From: an uncultured Clostridia bacterium
GTDB lineage: Bacteria; Bacillota; Clostridia; Christensenellales; Borkfalkiaceae
Reading direction: 5' to 3'
Length of the DNA: 64,000 nt
NCBI GenBank assembly: GCA_934271255.1
Contig: CAKQQS010000007.1
Coordinates: forward strand, 24,444-88,443
The notes beneath the pieces were generated by a model. The model had not been told where the DNA came from. It was given only the letters and a program-made list of their open reading frames with translations, and searched no databases. Shown here in pieces: positions 43,337 to 51,997 of this stretch (positions within the stretch are counted from its first letter, which is position 1; the number at the start of each line of letters is the position of its first letter). A program made the translations under genes and the position numbers.

Positions 43337-45660
43337 CTTGCCACCTTCTTTGCCGCGCGGTAGAACGCCGAGTTTTCGAGCGACGATTTCGCCGTCGGGT
43401 TAACTCTTAACACCCCGCCGTCATAATAGAAAAATCCGAGTTCCAAAAACGTTTCGTACCCTATCGTAAACTCGACGACGCTGTCCGTCGACTTTAACGC
43501 CGTGTACGCGCAAAACGCGTTTGAAATTATTTTGCCTTTGAGCGTTTTTATTTCGCCGTAAATCTTTACCATGTTTTCCCTTGAAAGGTCGACTCCGTCA
43601 AGATACTTTTCGGGGTTAAACCCTTTCGCCAGCACGACTTTTTTGCCGTACGGGACGGGAAAATCGCCGTAAGGTCTGTCTAAAAACACGAACGTTTCGT
43701 AGTCTTCCAGTTCGCTCGAATCGTACGGCGCGACGAAAATCGCCGTTTTAAGATTCCTTTTCGTCGGCGCGAACGCGTTCGTTTCAAGCCCGACGAGTTC
43801 GGGATACTTCTTCAATTCTTCTTTATCGTACACGATAAACGCAACTCCGTATTTCACGTTGGCAAGTTCCGTCAAATCGTTTATTTTTTCTCTTTTTGCG
43901 TACCCGAACGCGTCGCCGTTCGACAAAGTCGCCGCCGACCCGAATTCGCACGCAAGTTTAAACTCTTCGTCGTCGAACTCTGACGGAAACACGTCTTTAA
44001 CGATGCCTTTAACGTATTCTTTGCCGCCGAAAACCGAATATGACGGCTCGAAAAGCACTTGCTTTATCGTCGGGTAATTGAGCGTTTTTACGCTTGCGAC
44101 GGCGTTAAACCACAACATATCGCACGCGTCCGTTCTGAACGTTACGTGCGGGGAGCCGCCCTTTAAAGGGGCTACGTTCGAGCAGTTGCCCGTCGATAAC
44201 AAAACGGGTTTTCTGTTGTCCGCTCCGCACGGTTCTATTCTTTCGAGTTCTCTTGCGATTTCGGGCGTGAGTTGTTCTTTCAGTTCCAAATCGCAAAACG
44301 CCGCGTCTTCGACAAAATCCGCGGAATAGTCCGTTTCGACGACCGAACAAAAGGCTTCTTTAAACTTTCCGTAGTTTTCTTCCGTAACGCTTACGCCCGC
44401 CGCCTGTTCGTGTCCGCCGTATTCGACGACGTATTCTTTGCATTTGCCTATCGCTTCAAAAATATTTATATTATTATACGACCTGCACGAGCCTTTGTAC
44501 AGCCCGTCGCCTACGCCCGCGAAAACTATCGACGGACGACAGAACTCTTCGGTAAGTTTTGCCGAAACTATGCCGGCAAGCCCTACTTTCCACGACTTGT
44601 CCGCAACGACTATCGCGCCCCTGTAACAGCCGAGCCGTTTGAGTTGCGCTTTCGCGAACGAATACAGTTTTTCACATTCCGCCTGCCGTTCTATATTGTA
44701 ATTAGTGAGAAGCACCGCAAGGTCTGTTATCTTTCCGCCGTCCCGTTCCATAAAAAACCGTAAAGCGGAGTTTGCGTCCCCCATTCTTCCCGCCGCGTTG
44801 ATTTTCGGCGCGAGTAAATACGCAAGGTTAGACGCCGTTACGCCCCGTTGCGCGCTTGCTCCGAGCAGTTCTCTGTACTGCGGTCTTAACTTTTTCGAGT
44901 TGAACAACTTCAACCCGAAGTACACTATTGCCCTGTTTTCTTCCGTCAACGGCATACTGTCGGCGACGGTCGCCAACGCCACGACGTCAAGGTAATCGTC
45001 CGCCTTTTCGCCGATGAGCGCGTACGCCACTTTGTACGCGACGGCGCAACCGCACAGCCCCGCAAACGGATATTCCTGATCTTTCCTTTTGGGGTTTACG
45101 ACTAACGCGTCGGGCAATTCGTCGGGGATTTCGTGGTGGTCGGTAACGATGACGTCCATACCGAGATTTTTTATTTCTTCGATGACTTCTTTATCGCCCA
45201 CGCCGCAGTCTACGGTTATCACCAAATCGGGATAGGAAAACCCCTTTTCCGTCCATTCGTCGACGGCGCGTTCAAGAACGCTCGTCGACAAGCCGTACCC
45301 GTCTTCCCGTTCGGGAATAACGTATATCGAAGATACGCCGTATTCCGTAAGGCCGTTATACAAAACAGTTACCGCGCTTACGCCGTCCGCGTCGTAGTCG
45401 CCGTATATAAGCACCGTTTCGCCGTTCTCTTTGGCTTCCTTAATCCTTTGTACGACTTTGTCCATATCCGCTAGCAAATAGGGTGAATTGAAATCTTTTT
45501 TGTCGGGTTGTAAAAAAGCCTTTAAAGATTTTTCGTCTTTATACCCCCTGAAATACAAAATCTCCGCAAGTACGGTCGAAATATCGCACGCGAAAGCCAA
45601 CCTTGAAATATTTTCAAGGTCTTGTTTATTCGGTTGACATGCGATATTTATTTTTTTCAT
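43333..45660 (-). CDS. recJ: Single-stranded-DNA-specific exonuclease RecJ
   Basis: A 775-residue RecJ of the longer Gram-positive form. Catalytic DHH phosphoesterase motifs: GDYDADG at 87-93, VDCGV near 150, DHH at 174-176; DHHA1 motif GGHEQAAGVSV in the 400s; an OB-like domain follows, then about 200 less conserved C-terminal residues. It degrades single-stranded DNA 5'-3' in repair. Lies between secF and rel, the usual place in Clostridia. Confidence 0.95.
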   Translation of the reverse strand: MKKINIACQPNKQDLENISRLAFACDISTVLAEILYFRGYKDEKSLKAFLQPDKKDFNSPYLLADMDKVVQRIKEAKENGETVLIYGDYDADGVSAVTVLYNGLTEYGVSSIYVIPEREDGYGLSTSVLERAVDEWTEKGFSYPDLVITVDCGVGDKEVIEEIKNLGMDVIVTDHHEIPDELPDALVVNPKRKDQEYPFAGLCGCAVAYKVAYALIGEKADDYLDVVALATVADSMPLTEENRAIVYFGLKLFNSKKLRPQYRELLGASAQRGVTASNLAYLLAPKINAAGRMGDANSALRFFMERDGGKITDLAVLLTNYNIERQAECEKLYSFAKAQLKRLGCYRGAIVVADKSWKVGLAGIVSAKLTEEFCRPSIVFAGVGDGLYKGSCRSYNNINIFEAIGKCKEYVVEYGGHEQAAGVSVTEENYGKFKEAFCSVVETDYSADFVEDAAFCDLELKEQLTPEIARELERIEPCGADNRKPVLLSTGNCSNVAPLKGGSPHVTFRTDACDMLWFNAVASVKTLNYPTIKQVLFEPSYSVFGGKEYVKGIVKDVFPSEFDDEEFKLACEFGSAATLSNGDAFGYAKREKINDLTELANVKYGVAFIVYDKEELKKYPELVGLETNAFAPTKRNLKTAIFVAPYDSSELEDYETFVFLDRPYGDFPVPYGKKVVLAKGFNPEKYLDGVDLSRENMVKIYGEIKTLKGKIISNAFCAYTALKSTDSVVEFTIGYETFLELGFFYYDGGVLRVNPTAKSSLENSAFYRAAKKVAR

Positions 45661-45721
45661 ATTTTCTTTCCTTTTTAACGGTTTGGTTTTTCGGGGTGAG
45701 CAAAAGGCGTCTTTTACGCAA

Positions 45722-45752
45722 AAAGCGGGCTTGTCAAAAAAACCCGCTTTGC
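45722..45752 (-). terminator. Terminator of secD-secF
   Basis: AAGCGGGTT/AAGCCCGCTT stem followed by a T run on the minus strand, 17 bases past the secF stop. Confidence 0.8.
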
Positions 45753-45768
45753 TTTTAATGTTATTTAA

Positions 45769-46716
45769 TCAGTTAGCAGAATCGCTGCTCGCTATTACTT
45801 TGGGAGTGTAATCGTTCTTTTTGTATATGCCGCCTTTACCGAGATACGCGTAAAGAGTGGGAGCAACCGTAATCGCTACGGCAGTCGATACGACTACGCC
45901 GACGATAGCGGAAATAAGAACGAACTTAACGGGTGTTGCCGCGAATATTACGCCCGCGGCGAGTATTACGACAGCCGCGATTGCAATCGCGAGAGTCTTA
46001 ACGAAAACGTTAGACGCGGCAGCGTTCGCAATATCTATTCTTGCGACGCCTTTGTATCCCGAACTTCTTACGAACTCTTTAACCTTATTTATATAATAAA
46101 GAGTAACGACGCCCGAGAATACGAACGTGAATCCTATCGCCGCAACGTAATTCGTCCCGACGGGAATACGGCAGATAGCAGTTAAGCAAATGGTCAGATA
46201 TACGGAAAGGAGTATCGAGCCGATAAGCGCGAGCGCTCTTCTCCATTTATATCTTATAAGCGCGTAGATAAATACCGCAACCGCGCTTACGCCGAACGCC
46301 AGCAACGCCCACAAAGCGGGAGCGTTGGTCGTAGACGCTTTGGCTTCCGCAACTTTTACCGCAGGCGTGCCGAGCCAGTTTTTGTGCGCTTTCAAAGCCG
46401 TTTCAAGGCTTTCTTTAAGAACGACGTTTACCAACCTGGTTTTAACTTCGTACATGTAAACTTGTTCGCCCGCGACTTTGCGGGAAACGACGGTTATGCC
46501 GTTGTCTTTAAAATACTTTTCGGTGTCTTTTTTAATATCTTCCGCCGCAACAGTTGACGCAACGTTTACCGTAACTTGCGTATAGCCCTTGTAACTGCTG
46601 TCTTTGTTTAATCCTACGATGCCCCAGACGACTGAACCCGCAACTATCAGAACCAGAACGGCAACGAGCCATAATTTCATTTTTTCTACGATTTTTAAAT
46701 TAGCAATCTTATTCAT
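45769..46716 (-). CDS. secF: SecF-like protein-export membrane protein (divergent)
   Basis: A 315-residue member of the SecD/SecF/RND family: one N-terminal TM (14-33), an extracellular domain (34-130), then five TM segments ending near 295. The assignment rests on its place right after secD (8-base overlap, ATGAATAA) and before recJ, on topology, and on the ATNVFVKTLAIAI-like stretch (NAAASNVFVKTLAIA) in the region where SecF has its RSxxTS motif, which is degraded here. It should help the proton-driven late steps of Sec export. Sequence is much diverged from typical SecF. Confidence 0.75.
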   Translation of the reverse strand: MNKIANLKIVEKMKLWLVAVLVLIVAGSVVWGIVGLNKDSSYKGYTQVTVNVASTVAAEDIKKDTEKYFKDNGITVVSRKVAGEQVYMYEVKTRLVNVVLKESLETALKAHKNWLGTPAVKVAEAKASTTNAPALWALLAFGVSAVAVFIYALIRYKWRRALALIGSILLSVYLTICLTAICRIPVGTNYVAAIGFTFVFSGVVTLYYINKVKEFVRSSGYKGVARIDIANAAASNVFVKTLAIAIAAVVILAAGVIFAATPVKFVLISAIVGVVVSTAVAITVAPTLYAYLGKGGIYKKNDYTPKVIASSDSAN

Positions 46717-48019
46717 TTACTTCGCCCTCCTCTCTTTTGAGATTAAAGAACTTTTCGTTATTCGTAAGGGGAAGTTCTAATTTTATCAAAAGTCTAAGAA
46801 GCAGTTGATTTACGAGAGCCGTTACTATAACGCCGATACCGAACGTCATTGCAAAACTCTTTAACGAGCCCGAGCAAACTATGAGCAGGAATATCGCGAC
46901 GATACCCGCAAGTACGGTTATGTCGAGCATCAAGAAAGTCGCTTTCTTATAAGCGTGTTTATACGCCGCGCCCAAAGTCTTGCCCGCCGCGTATTCTTTC
47001 TTTATAGCGTTAAGTACCGTAATAACGCCTTCGACCGCAAGTACGGCAACGGCAATCAAGCCTACCAAACCGCCCGTCGAAATACTTATTCCCGGAATTA
47101 CCGCGATAAAGAACAACGTTAAAAGCACGGACGCGAGTACGGACAAGTCGCCCGCTATCGCAAAGCCCCTGTATAATATTGCGATTACAACCATAAGAAC
47201 CGCAACCGCAACTACCAACGCGATTACCGTCGCGCTTACTTTACCGTAAACGGGGGTAACGCTTTTAGCGTCGCTTACTTTGTATTCGACCGCAAGACCG
47301 CCCGTGGATATTTCCAAAGCGTAACCCTTGAATCTCGCTATCGTTTCGTCGCTGCTGTCGTTGCTGCCGAGAACTATCGTGGAATAATCGTCTTCGCTTA
47401 TGAGTTTTTTAATATCCGCGCCTAATATATCCGTTTCGCCGAGATAGACATGAACTTCATTTTTGTTTTCAGTGTCGCCTTTGATTGCCGCTTCGAGCAA
47501 CTTTGCGCCTTGCTTGGTAAGTTTAACGGTTACGAGCGCCGCGTCTTCGGATCTCGAAAACTTTGCGCTTTTGATTTGTTCCTGTCCCAAAATGACGTTC
47601 TTGTCTTTGTCCTGGAAAGTAACTTCGCCGTAAGCGGTAACTACCGAAATGTCGTTGGCGATAGTCGATTTAGCGTCTGCCAGAATCGAAATGCTGTCGT
47701 CGCTGTACGCGGTAACTACCGCGCTGTCGTAACCTAAAACGCTGAGTCTTTTTCTGATAACGTTCGCAACGTGATCGATGGTAACTTCTTCCGTTTCGTA
47801 CGCCGTTTTGTCTATCGGAGTCAATTCGTAATAAACTCCGTTAGAAAACTCTGCCGTAAGTTTCGTGTCGCCGATTTTGTTCGTTATGGAAACGAAATCG
47901 TACGTGCCGTTTTTATAACCTGCAATCGGGAAACTGGCAAAAGTTATAAAAGTTAATAGCGCTATCAAAACGGTTATTACCGCGAGAAGCGCGATTGAGA
48001 GTACCTTTTTCTTTTTCAT
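46709..48019 (-). CDS. secD: SecD-like protein-export membrane protein (divergent)
   Basis: A 436-residue protein with N-terminal TM (7-28), an extracellular region of about 230 residues holding the VIRKRLSVLGYDSAVV block typical of the SecD P1 domain, and five C-terminal TMs (from about 265). The start at 48019 follows GGAGG by 5 bases. Family signatures such as DGGxR and the usual GAALVVIPV are changed (for example ISTGGLVGLIAVAVLAVEGVI), so this is a diverged SecD. Own promoter; cotranscribed with secF. Confidence 0.8.
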   Translation of the reverse strand: MKKKKVLSIALLAVITVLIALLTFITFASFPIAGYKNGTYDFVSITNKIGDTKLTAEFSNGVYYELTPIDKTAYETEEVTIDHVANVIRKRLSVLGYDSAVVTAYSDDSISILADAKSTIANDISVVTAYGEVTFQDKDKNVILGQEQIKSAKFSRSEDAALVTVKLTKQGAKLLEAAIKGDTENKNEVHVYLGETDILGADIKKLISEDDYSTIVLGSNDSSDETIARFKGYALEISTGGLAVEYKVSDAKSVTPVYGKVSATVIALVVAVAVLMVVIAILYRGFAIAGDLSVLASVLLTLFFIAVIPGISISTGGLVGLIAVAVLAVEGVITVLNAIKKEYAAGKTLGAAYKHAYKKATFLMLDITVLAGIVAIFLLIVCSGSLKSFAMTFGIGVIVTALVNQLLLRLLIKLELPLTNNEKFFNLKREEGEVNE

Positions 48020-48098
48020 CTCTGCCTCCAAAAGTTGAAAGTATGACGACTACCGATATTTTCGCAAATACCGGCAATATATACTTATACGCTTATTT

Positions 48099-48127
48099 AT
48101 TATAAAATAAATAAGGCTATTAGTCAA
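48099..48127 (-). promoter_or_regulatory. Sigma-A promoter of secD-secF
   Basis: Minus strand TTGACT (48122-48127), 17-base spacer, TATAAT (48099-48104), 80 bases upstream of the secD start. Confidence 0.75.
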
Positions 48128-48174
48128 TAAGTTTACCGACTTTTTTCAATTTTTTTTATACTTTTGCCTGCAAA

Positions 48175-48202
48175 AACGGCAAAGCGCAACCGCTTTGCCG
48201 TT
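48175..48202 (-). terminator. Terminator of the TIGR04086-type gene
   Basis: AACGGCAAAGCG/CGCTTTGCCGTT perfect twelve-base stem, followed by TTTTG on the minus strand. Confidence 0.8.
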
Positions 48203-48241
48203 TATACGATTTTTATTTACATATTTTTACGCTTTTACTTT

Positions 48242-48619
48242 CTACTCTTTTCTTTTGACGTTTAAAATACCGCCGCTTATCAATCCCGCGGCCGCCGACG
48301 CGATAAGGTCTATTCCCGTTTTGTAACTCATGGAGAAATCCCCGCTTATTATCGAAAACAACAAATACGTCGCTATCGTTACGAGCGCGCCCATAAGCGC
48401 GCCTTTAAGTCCTTTTTTGTTTCCGCTCAGCCCGAAAACGCACCCCACGAAAATCGCGAACACCTTGACGAACTCCAAAATAAACTTGACCGCCGTACCG
48501 CTAAGCCCCGTCTTTTTTACCGCGAATGCAAGAAGCAACACGGACGATAAACTCAAAATCACGGACATACCCAACCCCGTTACGAACTTTGCAACGGGCT
48601 TTTTACTTTCCTTAGCCAT
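48242..48619 (-). CDS. Small four-TM membrane protein, TIGR04086/YrzE-like
   Basis: A 125-residue protein with four hydrophobic segments and little else (FVTGLGMSVILSLSSVLLLA at the start, FVGCVFGLSGNKKGLKGALMGAL in the middle). Members of this family (TIGR04086, DUF3792-like) are typically found beside yajC in Clostridia, which is the case here. Function unknown. In many Clostridia the six-cysteine peptide pair scfA/scfB follows; it is missing here. Confidence 0.8.
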   Translation of the reverse strand: MAKESKKPVAKFVTGLGMSVILSLSSVLLLAFAVKKTGLSGTAVKFILEFVKVFAIFVGCVFGLSGNKKGLKGALMGALVTIATYLLFSIISGDFSMSYKTGIDLIASAAAGLISGGILNVKRKE

Positions 48620-48625
48620 AAAAAA

Positions 48626-48659
48626 CCCCTCCCCGTTTTTAATCTATTCGGGGAAGGGC
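48626..48659 (-). terminator. Terminator of yajC
   Basis: CCCTTCCCCG/CGGGGAGGGG stem followed by a T run on the minus strand, between yajC and the small membrane gene. Confidence 0.85.
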
Positions 48660-48676
48660 TTGTTTATTACTTTTTA

Positions 48677-49651
48677 TTATTCTTTGTCTTCTTTTGCGTC
48701 GTCGCCTTTTTCGGGAACAGCCGTTTCTTCCTTTGCAGGAACGTCAACGGGCGTTTCTTCCTTTGCGGGCGTTTCTTCCGTCGGCTTTTCGTCGGCAGGG
48801 GTTTCTTCCGTTACGGGAGCGTCCTTTTTGCCGTGATGACGAGCGGGTTTTTCTTCCTTTGCGGGAGCCGCCGCGTGTTCCTGAGCCGCTTGCTCGAAAG
48901 ATTGATTCGGCTTAGCCGTCTGATATACAGCCGCCTTGTCGAACTTGGTATACGTCTTGTGGTTTGCCGTGCCCGATTCGAGTACGAACGTGTTTTCGTC
49001 GTGGTTGATTTCTACTACTACGCCGCATATTCCGCCGATAGTCTTAACTTTATCGCCGAGAGCAAGGTTGTCGGCAACGCTTTGAGCCTGACGTTGACGT
49101 TTCTTGTTCGATCTCGAAGAATATACGAATATACCTACGATGAGAAGAGCCGCGACTATAAGGAATATCCACGTAGTCGGGTTAGTTTTCGCTTTCGCTA
49201 CCTTGAAAGAAAACGAAGTTGCCGCGGACGCGTCGAGTATCGCCGCGCCTTTTTTAACCGTTACTTTCAAAACGTAGTCGCCCGCGTCGAGCGAAGTCGT
49301 GTCAACGGTAATTACGTTGCCGCTTTTCTTGCACGCTTTGCCGCTCAAATCGTCTTCGCTGCCGTTCTTTACCAACTTTACGTCGTAAGTAAACTGAAAA
49401 ACAAAACCGTCGTCAACGTAATCGGTTATCGTTGCGTAGGTCGTTCCGTCGGCTAATAACTTTTTAACTTCTACCGTATACGCAGCCGAAGTTCCTTTTG
49501 TTATCGATTCGGGATGCGTGGAAAAAGATACGCTGTAAGGTTTAGCGGGTTCCGTTGCGCCTTCGTCTGCAAAAGCGGACGCCATGCCGAACGAACACAT
49601 AACCGTGATAATCGCTATTATCGTCGCGAATAAAACAAATCTTTTTTTCAT
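48677..49651 (-). CDS. yajC: YajC-domain protein with signal peptide and extracellular domain
   Basis: A 324-residue chimera: signal peptide (1-28, ending ASAFA), a beta-rich extracellular domain of about 130 residues (VSFSTHPESITKGTSAAYTV onward, Ig-like by pattern), one TM (161-177), a YajC domain (178-245, with KKRQRQAQSVADNLALGDKV then TIGGICGVVVEI), and an acidic Pro/Glu/Lys repeat tail (250-324). Normal YajC is about 85-110 residues with TM at its very N-terminus. The place before secD and after tgt is the normal yajC place, so it is the Sec accessory subunit with added parts. Own promoter. Confidence 0.88.
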   Translation of the reverse strand: MKKRFVLFATIIAIITVMCSFGMASAFADEGATEPAKPYSVSFSTHPESITKGTSAAYTVEVKKLLADGTTYATITDYVDDGFVFQFTYDVKLVKNGSEDDLSGKACKKSGNVITVDTTSLDAGDYVLKVTVKKGAAILDASAATSFSFKVAKAKTNPTTWIFLIVAALLIVGIFVYSSRSNKKRQRQAQSVADNLALGDKVKTIGGICGVVVEINHDENTFVLESGTANHKTYTKFDKAAVYQTAKPNQSFEQAAQEHAAAPAKEEKPARHHGKKDAPVTEETPADEKPTEETPAKEETPVDVPAKEETAVPEKGDDAKEDKE

Positions 49652-49683
49652 CTGATTTTTATCTCCTTAATTGTCTTAATAAT

Positions 49684-49712
49684 ATAATATAGTAAAAAAA
49701 CTGTTTTTGCAA
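49684..49712 (-). promoter_or_regulatory. Possible promoter of yajC
   Basis: Minus strand TTGCAA (49707-49712), 17-base spacer, TATTAT (49684-49689), about 33 bases upstream of yajC and just past the tgt stop. Confidence 0.5.
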
Positions 49713-49729
49713 GTGTTTTTTTACGGTTT

Positions 49730-50845
49730 TCAGCATTTGCCGAACTTTTCGTAGAAACTTTCGACGAATTCCGTCAAATTGTCTTCTAATATCGCTTTTC
49801 TCATGTTTTTCATCAAATTGTTCAAAAACGTGATGTTGTGAATAGACAGCAACATTCCGCCCGCCATTTCGCCGACGTTTATCATGTGGCGCAAATACGC
49901 CTTGCTGTAATTTTTGCAACAATAACAGTTACATTCTTCGTCAAGCGGAGAAAAGTCTTCTTTATACGCGCCGTTTCTTATGACGACTTTGCCTTTCGAC
50001 GTAAACGCCGTGCCGTTTCTCGCTATTCTCGTCGCAAGAACGCAGTCGAACATATCGATTCCCCTTAAAACGCCTTCCACCAGACAGTCGGGAGAACCTA
50101 CTCCCATCAAGTATCTCGGCATGTTCGTCGGGTAATACGGCAACATTTCGTCAAGCAATTCGTACATCATGGGTTTCGGCTCGCCTACCGACAATCCGCC
50201 GATACCGATACCGTATTTCGCGTAAGGAACGGTTCTTTTCAAACTTTCGACTCTCAAATCTTTAAAGAACGCGCCCTGAACGATAGGAAACAACGCCTGA
50301 TTGTCCGCGTCGTGCGATTTTACGCACCTGTCAAGCCATTTAAGGGTGCGTTCCATAGCGTCTTTGCCTTGTTCGTGAGTTACGCCGTACGGCGAACACT
50401 GATCGAACGCCATCATAATGTCCGCGCCGAGATTGTGTTCTATTTCCATCGCTTTTTCGGGGGTTATAAAATGAAGACTCCCGTCTACGTGTGAATTGAA
50501 ATATACCCCTTCGTCGCTTATTTTGTTTAATTTTGCAAGAGAGAAAACCTGAAATCCGCCGCTGTCCGTCAAAATGGTTTTGTCCCAGTTCATAAACTTG
50601 TGCAGACCGCCCGCTTTTTTAACGAGTTCGTCGCCCGGACGCATATACAAGTGATAAGTGTTGGCAAGGACTATGTCCGTACCCGCTTCTTTAAGGTCTT
50701 TGGGCAGTACCCCTTTGACCGAGCCCTGAGTGCCTACCGACATATAAGTAGGCGTTTCTATATCGCCGTGCGGAGTGTGGAGAATCCCCGCTCTCGCGCC
50801 CGTTCTTTTGTCTTGTTTTATCGTTTCAAACCAAAAATTGTCCAT
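49730..50845 (-). CDS. tgt: tRNA-guanine transglycosylase
   Basis: A 371-residue enzyme that exchanges guanine for preQ1 at the wobble position of His, Asn, Asp and Tyr tRNAs. TIM barrel with LTDSGGFQVFS, ADIMMAFDQCSPYG, GIGGLSVGEPK, FDCVLATRIARNGTAFT and the zinc site CNCYCCKNYSKAYLRH. Start at 50845 (MDNFWFETIKQDKRTGARAG) with AAGGAA upstream; an earlier GTG at 50878 is possible but less likely. Follows queA. Confidence 0.96.
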   Translation of the reverse strand: MDNFWFETIKQDKRTGARAGILHTPHGDIETPTYMSVGTQGSVKGVLPKDLKEAGTDIVLANTYHLYMRPGDELVKKAGGLHKFMNWDKTILTDSGGFQVFSLAKLNKISDEGVYFNSHVDGSLHFITPEKAMEIEHNLGADIMMAFDQCSPYGVTHEQGKDAMERTLKWLDRCVKSHDADNQALFPIVQGAFFKDLRVESLKRTVPYAKYGIGIGGLSVGEPKPMMYELLDEMLPYYPTNMPRYLMGVGSPDCLVEGVLRGIDMFDCVLATRIARNGTAFTSKGKVVIRNGAYKEDFSPLDEECNCYCCKNYSKAYLRHMINVGEMAGGMLLSIHNITFLNNLMKNMRKAILEDNLTEFVESFYEKFGKC

Positions 50846-50974
50846 TACTTCCTTTCCGTCCGAGTCGTATTTTATCACGTCAACCTTTAAACTTCCTTGA
50901 AAAACAAGCGTTTTGTCGCCGATTTTCGTTTTTTACACGTTTTCTCGCCGTGAAATCAAGCGATTTTCGTACCG

Positions 50975-51997
50975 TTACAAAAACAAACACGCGTCGCCGA
51001 AAGAGAAAAATCTGTATCTTTCCCTGACCGCCGTTTCGTATACTTTAAGCGTTTGTTCCCTTCCTACGAACGCGGACACGAGCATAATCAACGTGCTTTT
51101 AGGTAGATGGAAATTAGTTATCAACCCGTCTACGCATTTGAACTTGTAACCGGGGTAAATGAATATCGACGTGTCGCCGCTGCATTCTCTTACCATACCG
51201 TTTTCGTCGGCGACGCTTTCGAGCGTGCGTACCGAAGTCGTTCCCACCGCGATAACGCGTCTGCCTTCCCTTTTCGCCTTGTTGATTTTTTCGGCGTTCT
51301 CTTCGTCGATTTTATAAAACTCCGTGTGCATATGGTGTTCCGTTATCTCGTCCGCCTTGACGGGGCGGAAAGTCCCCAACCCGACGTGCAGCAACACGTT
51401 TGCGAATTCGACGCCTTTATCTTTTAATTTTTGTATAAGTTCGGGCGTGAAATGAAGCCCCGCCGTAGGAGCCGCCGCCGAACCGTCCGTTTTACAGTAA
51501 ACGGTCTGGTATCTCGACTGATCTTTAAGTTTTTCGTGTATGTACGGGGGAAGCGGCATTTCGCCCACTCTCGAAAGAATGTCTTCAAACACCCCGTCGT
51601 AGATAAATCTTACGACTCTGCCGCCTTCCGCGTCCGTCGTATCGATTATCTCCGTTTTAAGTTCGTCGCTTATTTTCCAAATCGCGCCTTTTTTGGCTTT
51701 TCTGCCCGGTTTTACCAACGTTTCCCACTCGTTTATGCTACGGCGTTTAAGCAAAAGTATTTCTACTTTTCCGCCGTGTTCCGTTTCGCCGTAAATCCTT
51801 GCGGGTAATACTTTCGTGTCGTTTACGACGAGCAAATCGCCTTTTTGCAACACGTCGCAAATATCTCTGAAAATCTTATGTTTTATACTTTCGTCTTTCC
51901 TGTCGTACACCAAAAGTCTTGACGAATCTCTCGGTTCGACGGGCGTTTGAGCGATAAGTTCTTCGGGAAGATAATAATCGAAATCACTCGTTTTCAT
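50975..51997 (-). CDS. queA: S-adenosylmethionine:tRNA ribosyltransferase-isomerase
   Basis: A 340-residue enzyme adding the ribosyl part of SAM to preQ1-tRNA to make epoxyqueuosine. Family blocks: DYYLPEELIAQTPVEPRDSSRLLV at the start, NDTKVLPARIYG, PTAGLHFTPEL and GTTSVRTLES. The start at 51997 follows AGGA by 7 bases inside the end of ruvB (14-base overlap). queA-tgt are together, without preQ1 synthesis genes nearby. Confidence 0.96.
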   Translation of the reverse strand: MKTSDFDYYLPEELIAQTPVEPRDSSRLLVYDRKDESIKHKIFRDICDVLQKGDLLVVNDTKVLPARIYGETEHGGKVEILLLKRRSINEWETLVKPGRKAKKGAIWKISDELKTEIIDTTDAEGGRVVRFIYDGVFEDILSRVGEMPLPPYIHEKLKDQSRYQTVYCKTDGSAAAPTAGLHFTPELIQKLKDKGVEFANVLLHVGLGTFRPVKADEITEHHMHTEFYKIDEENAEKINKAKREGRRVIAVGTTSVRTLESVADENGMVRECSGDTSIFIYPGYKFKCVDGLITNFHLPKSTLIMLVSAFVGREQTLKVYETAVRERYRFFSFGDACLFL

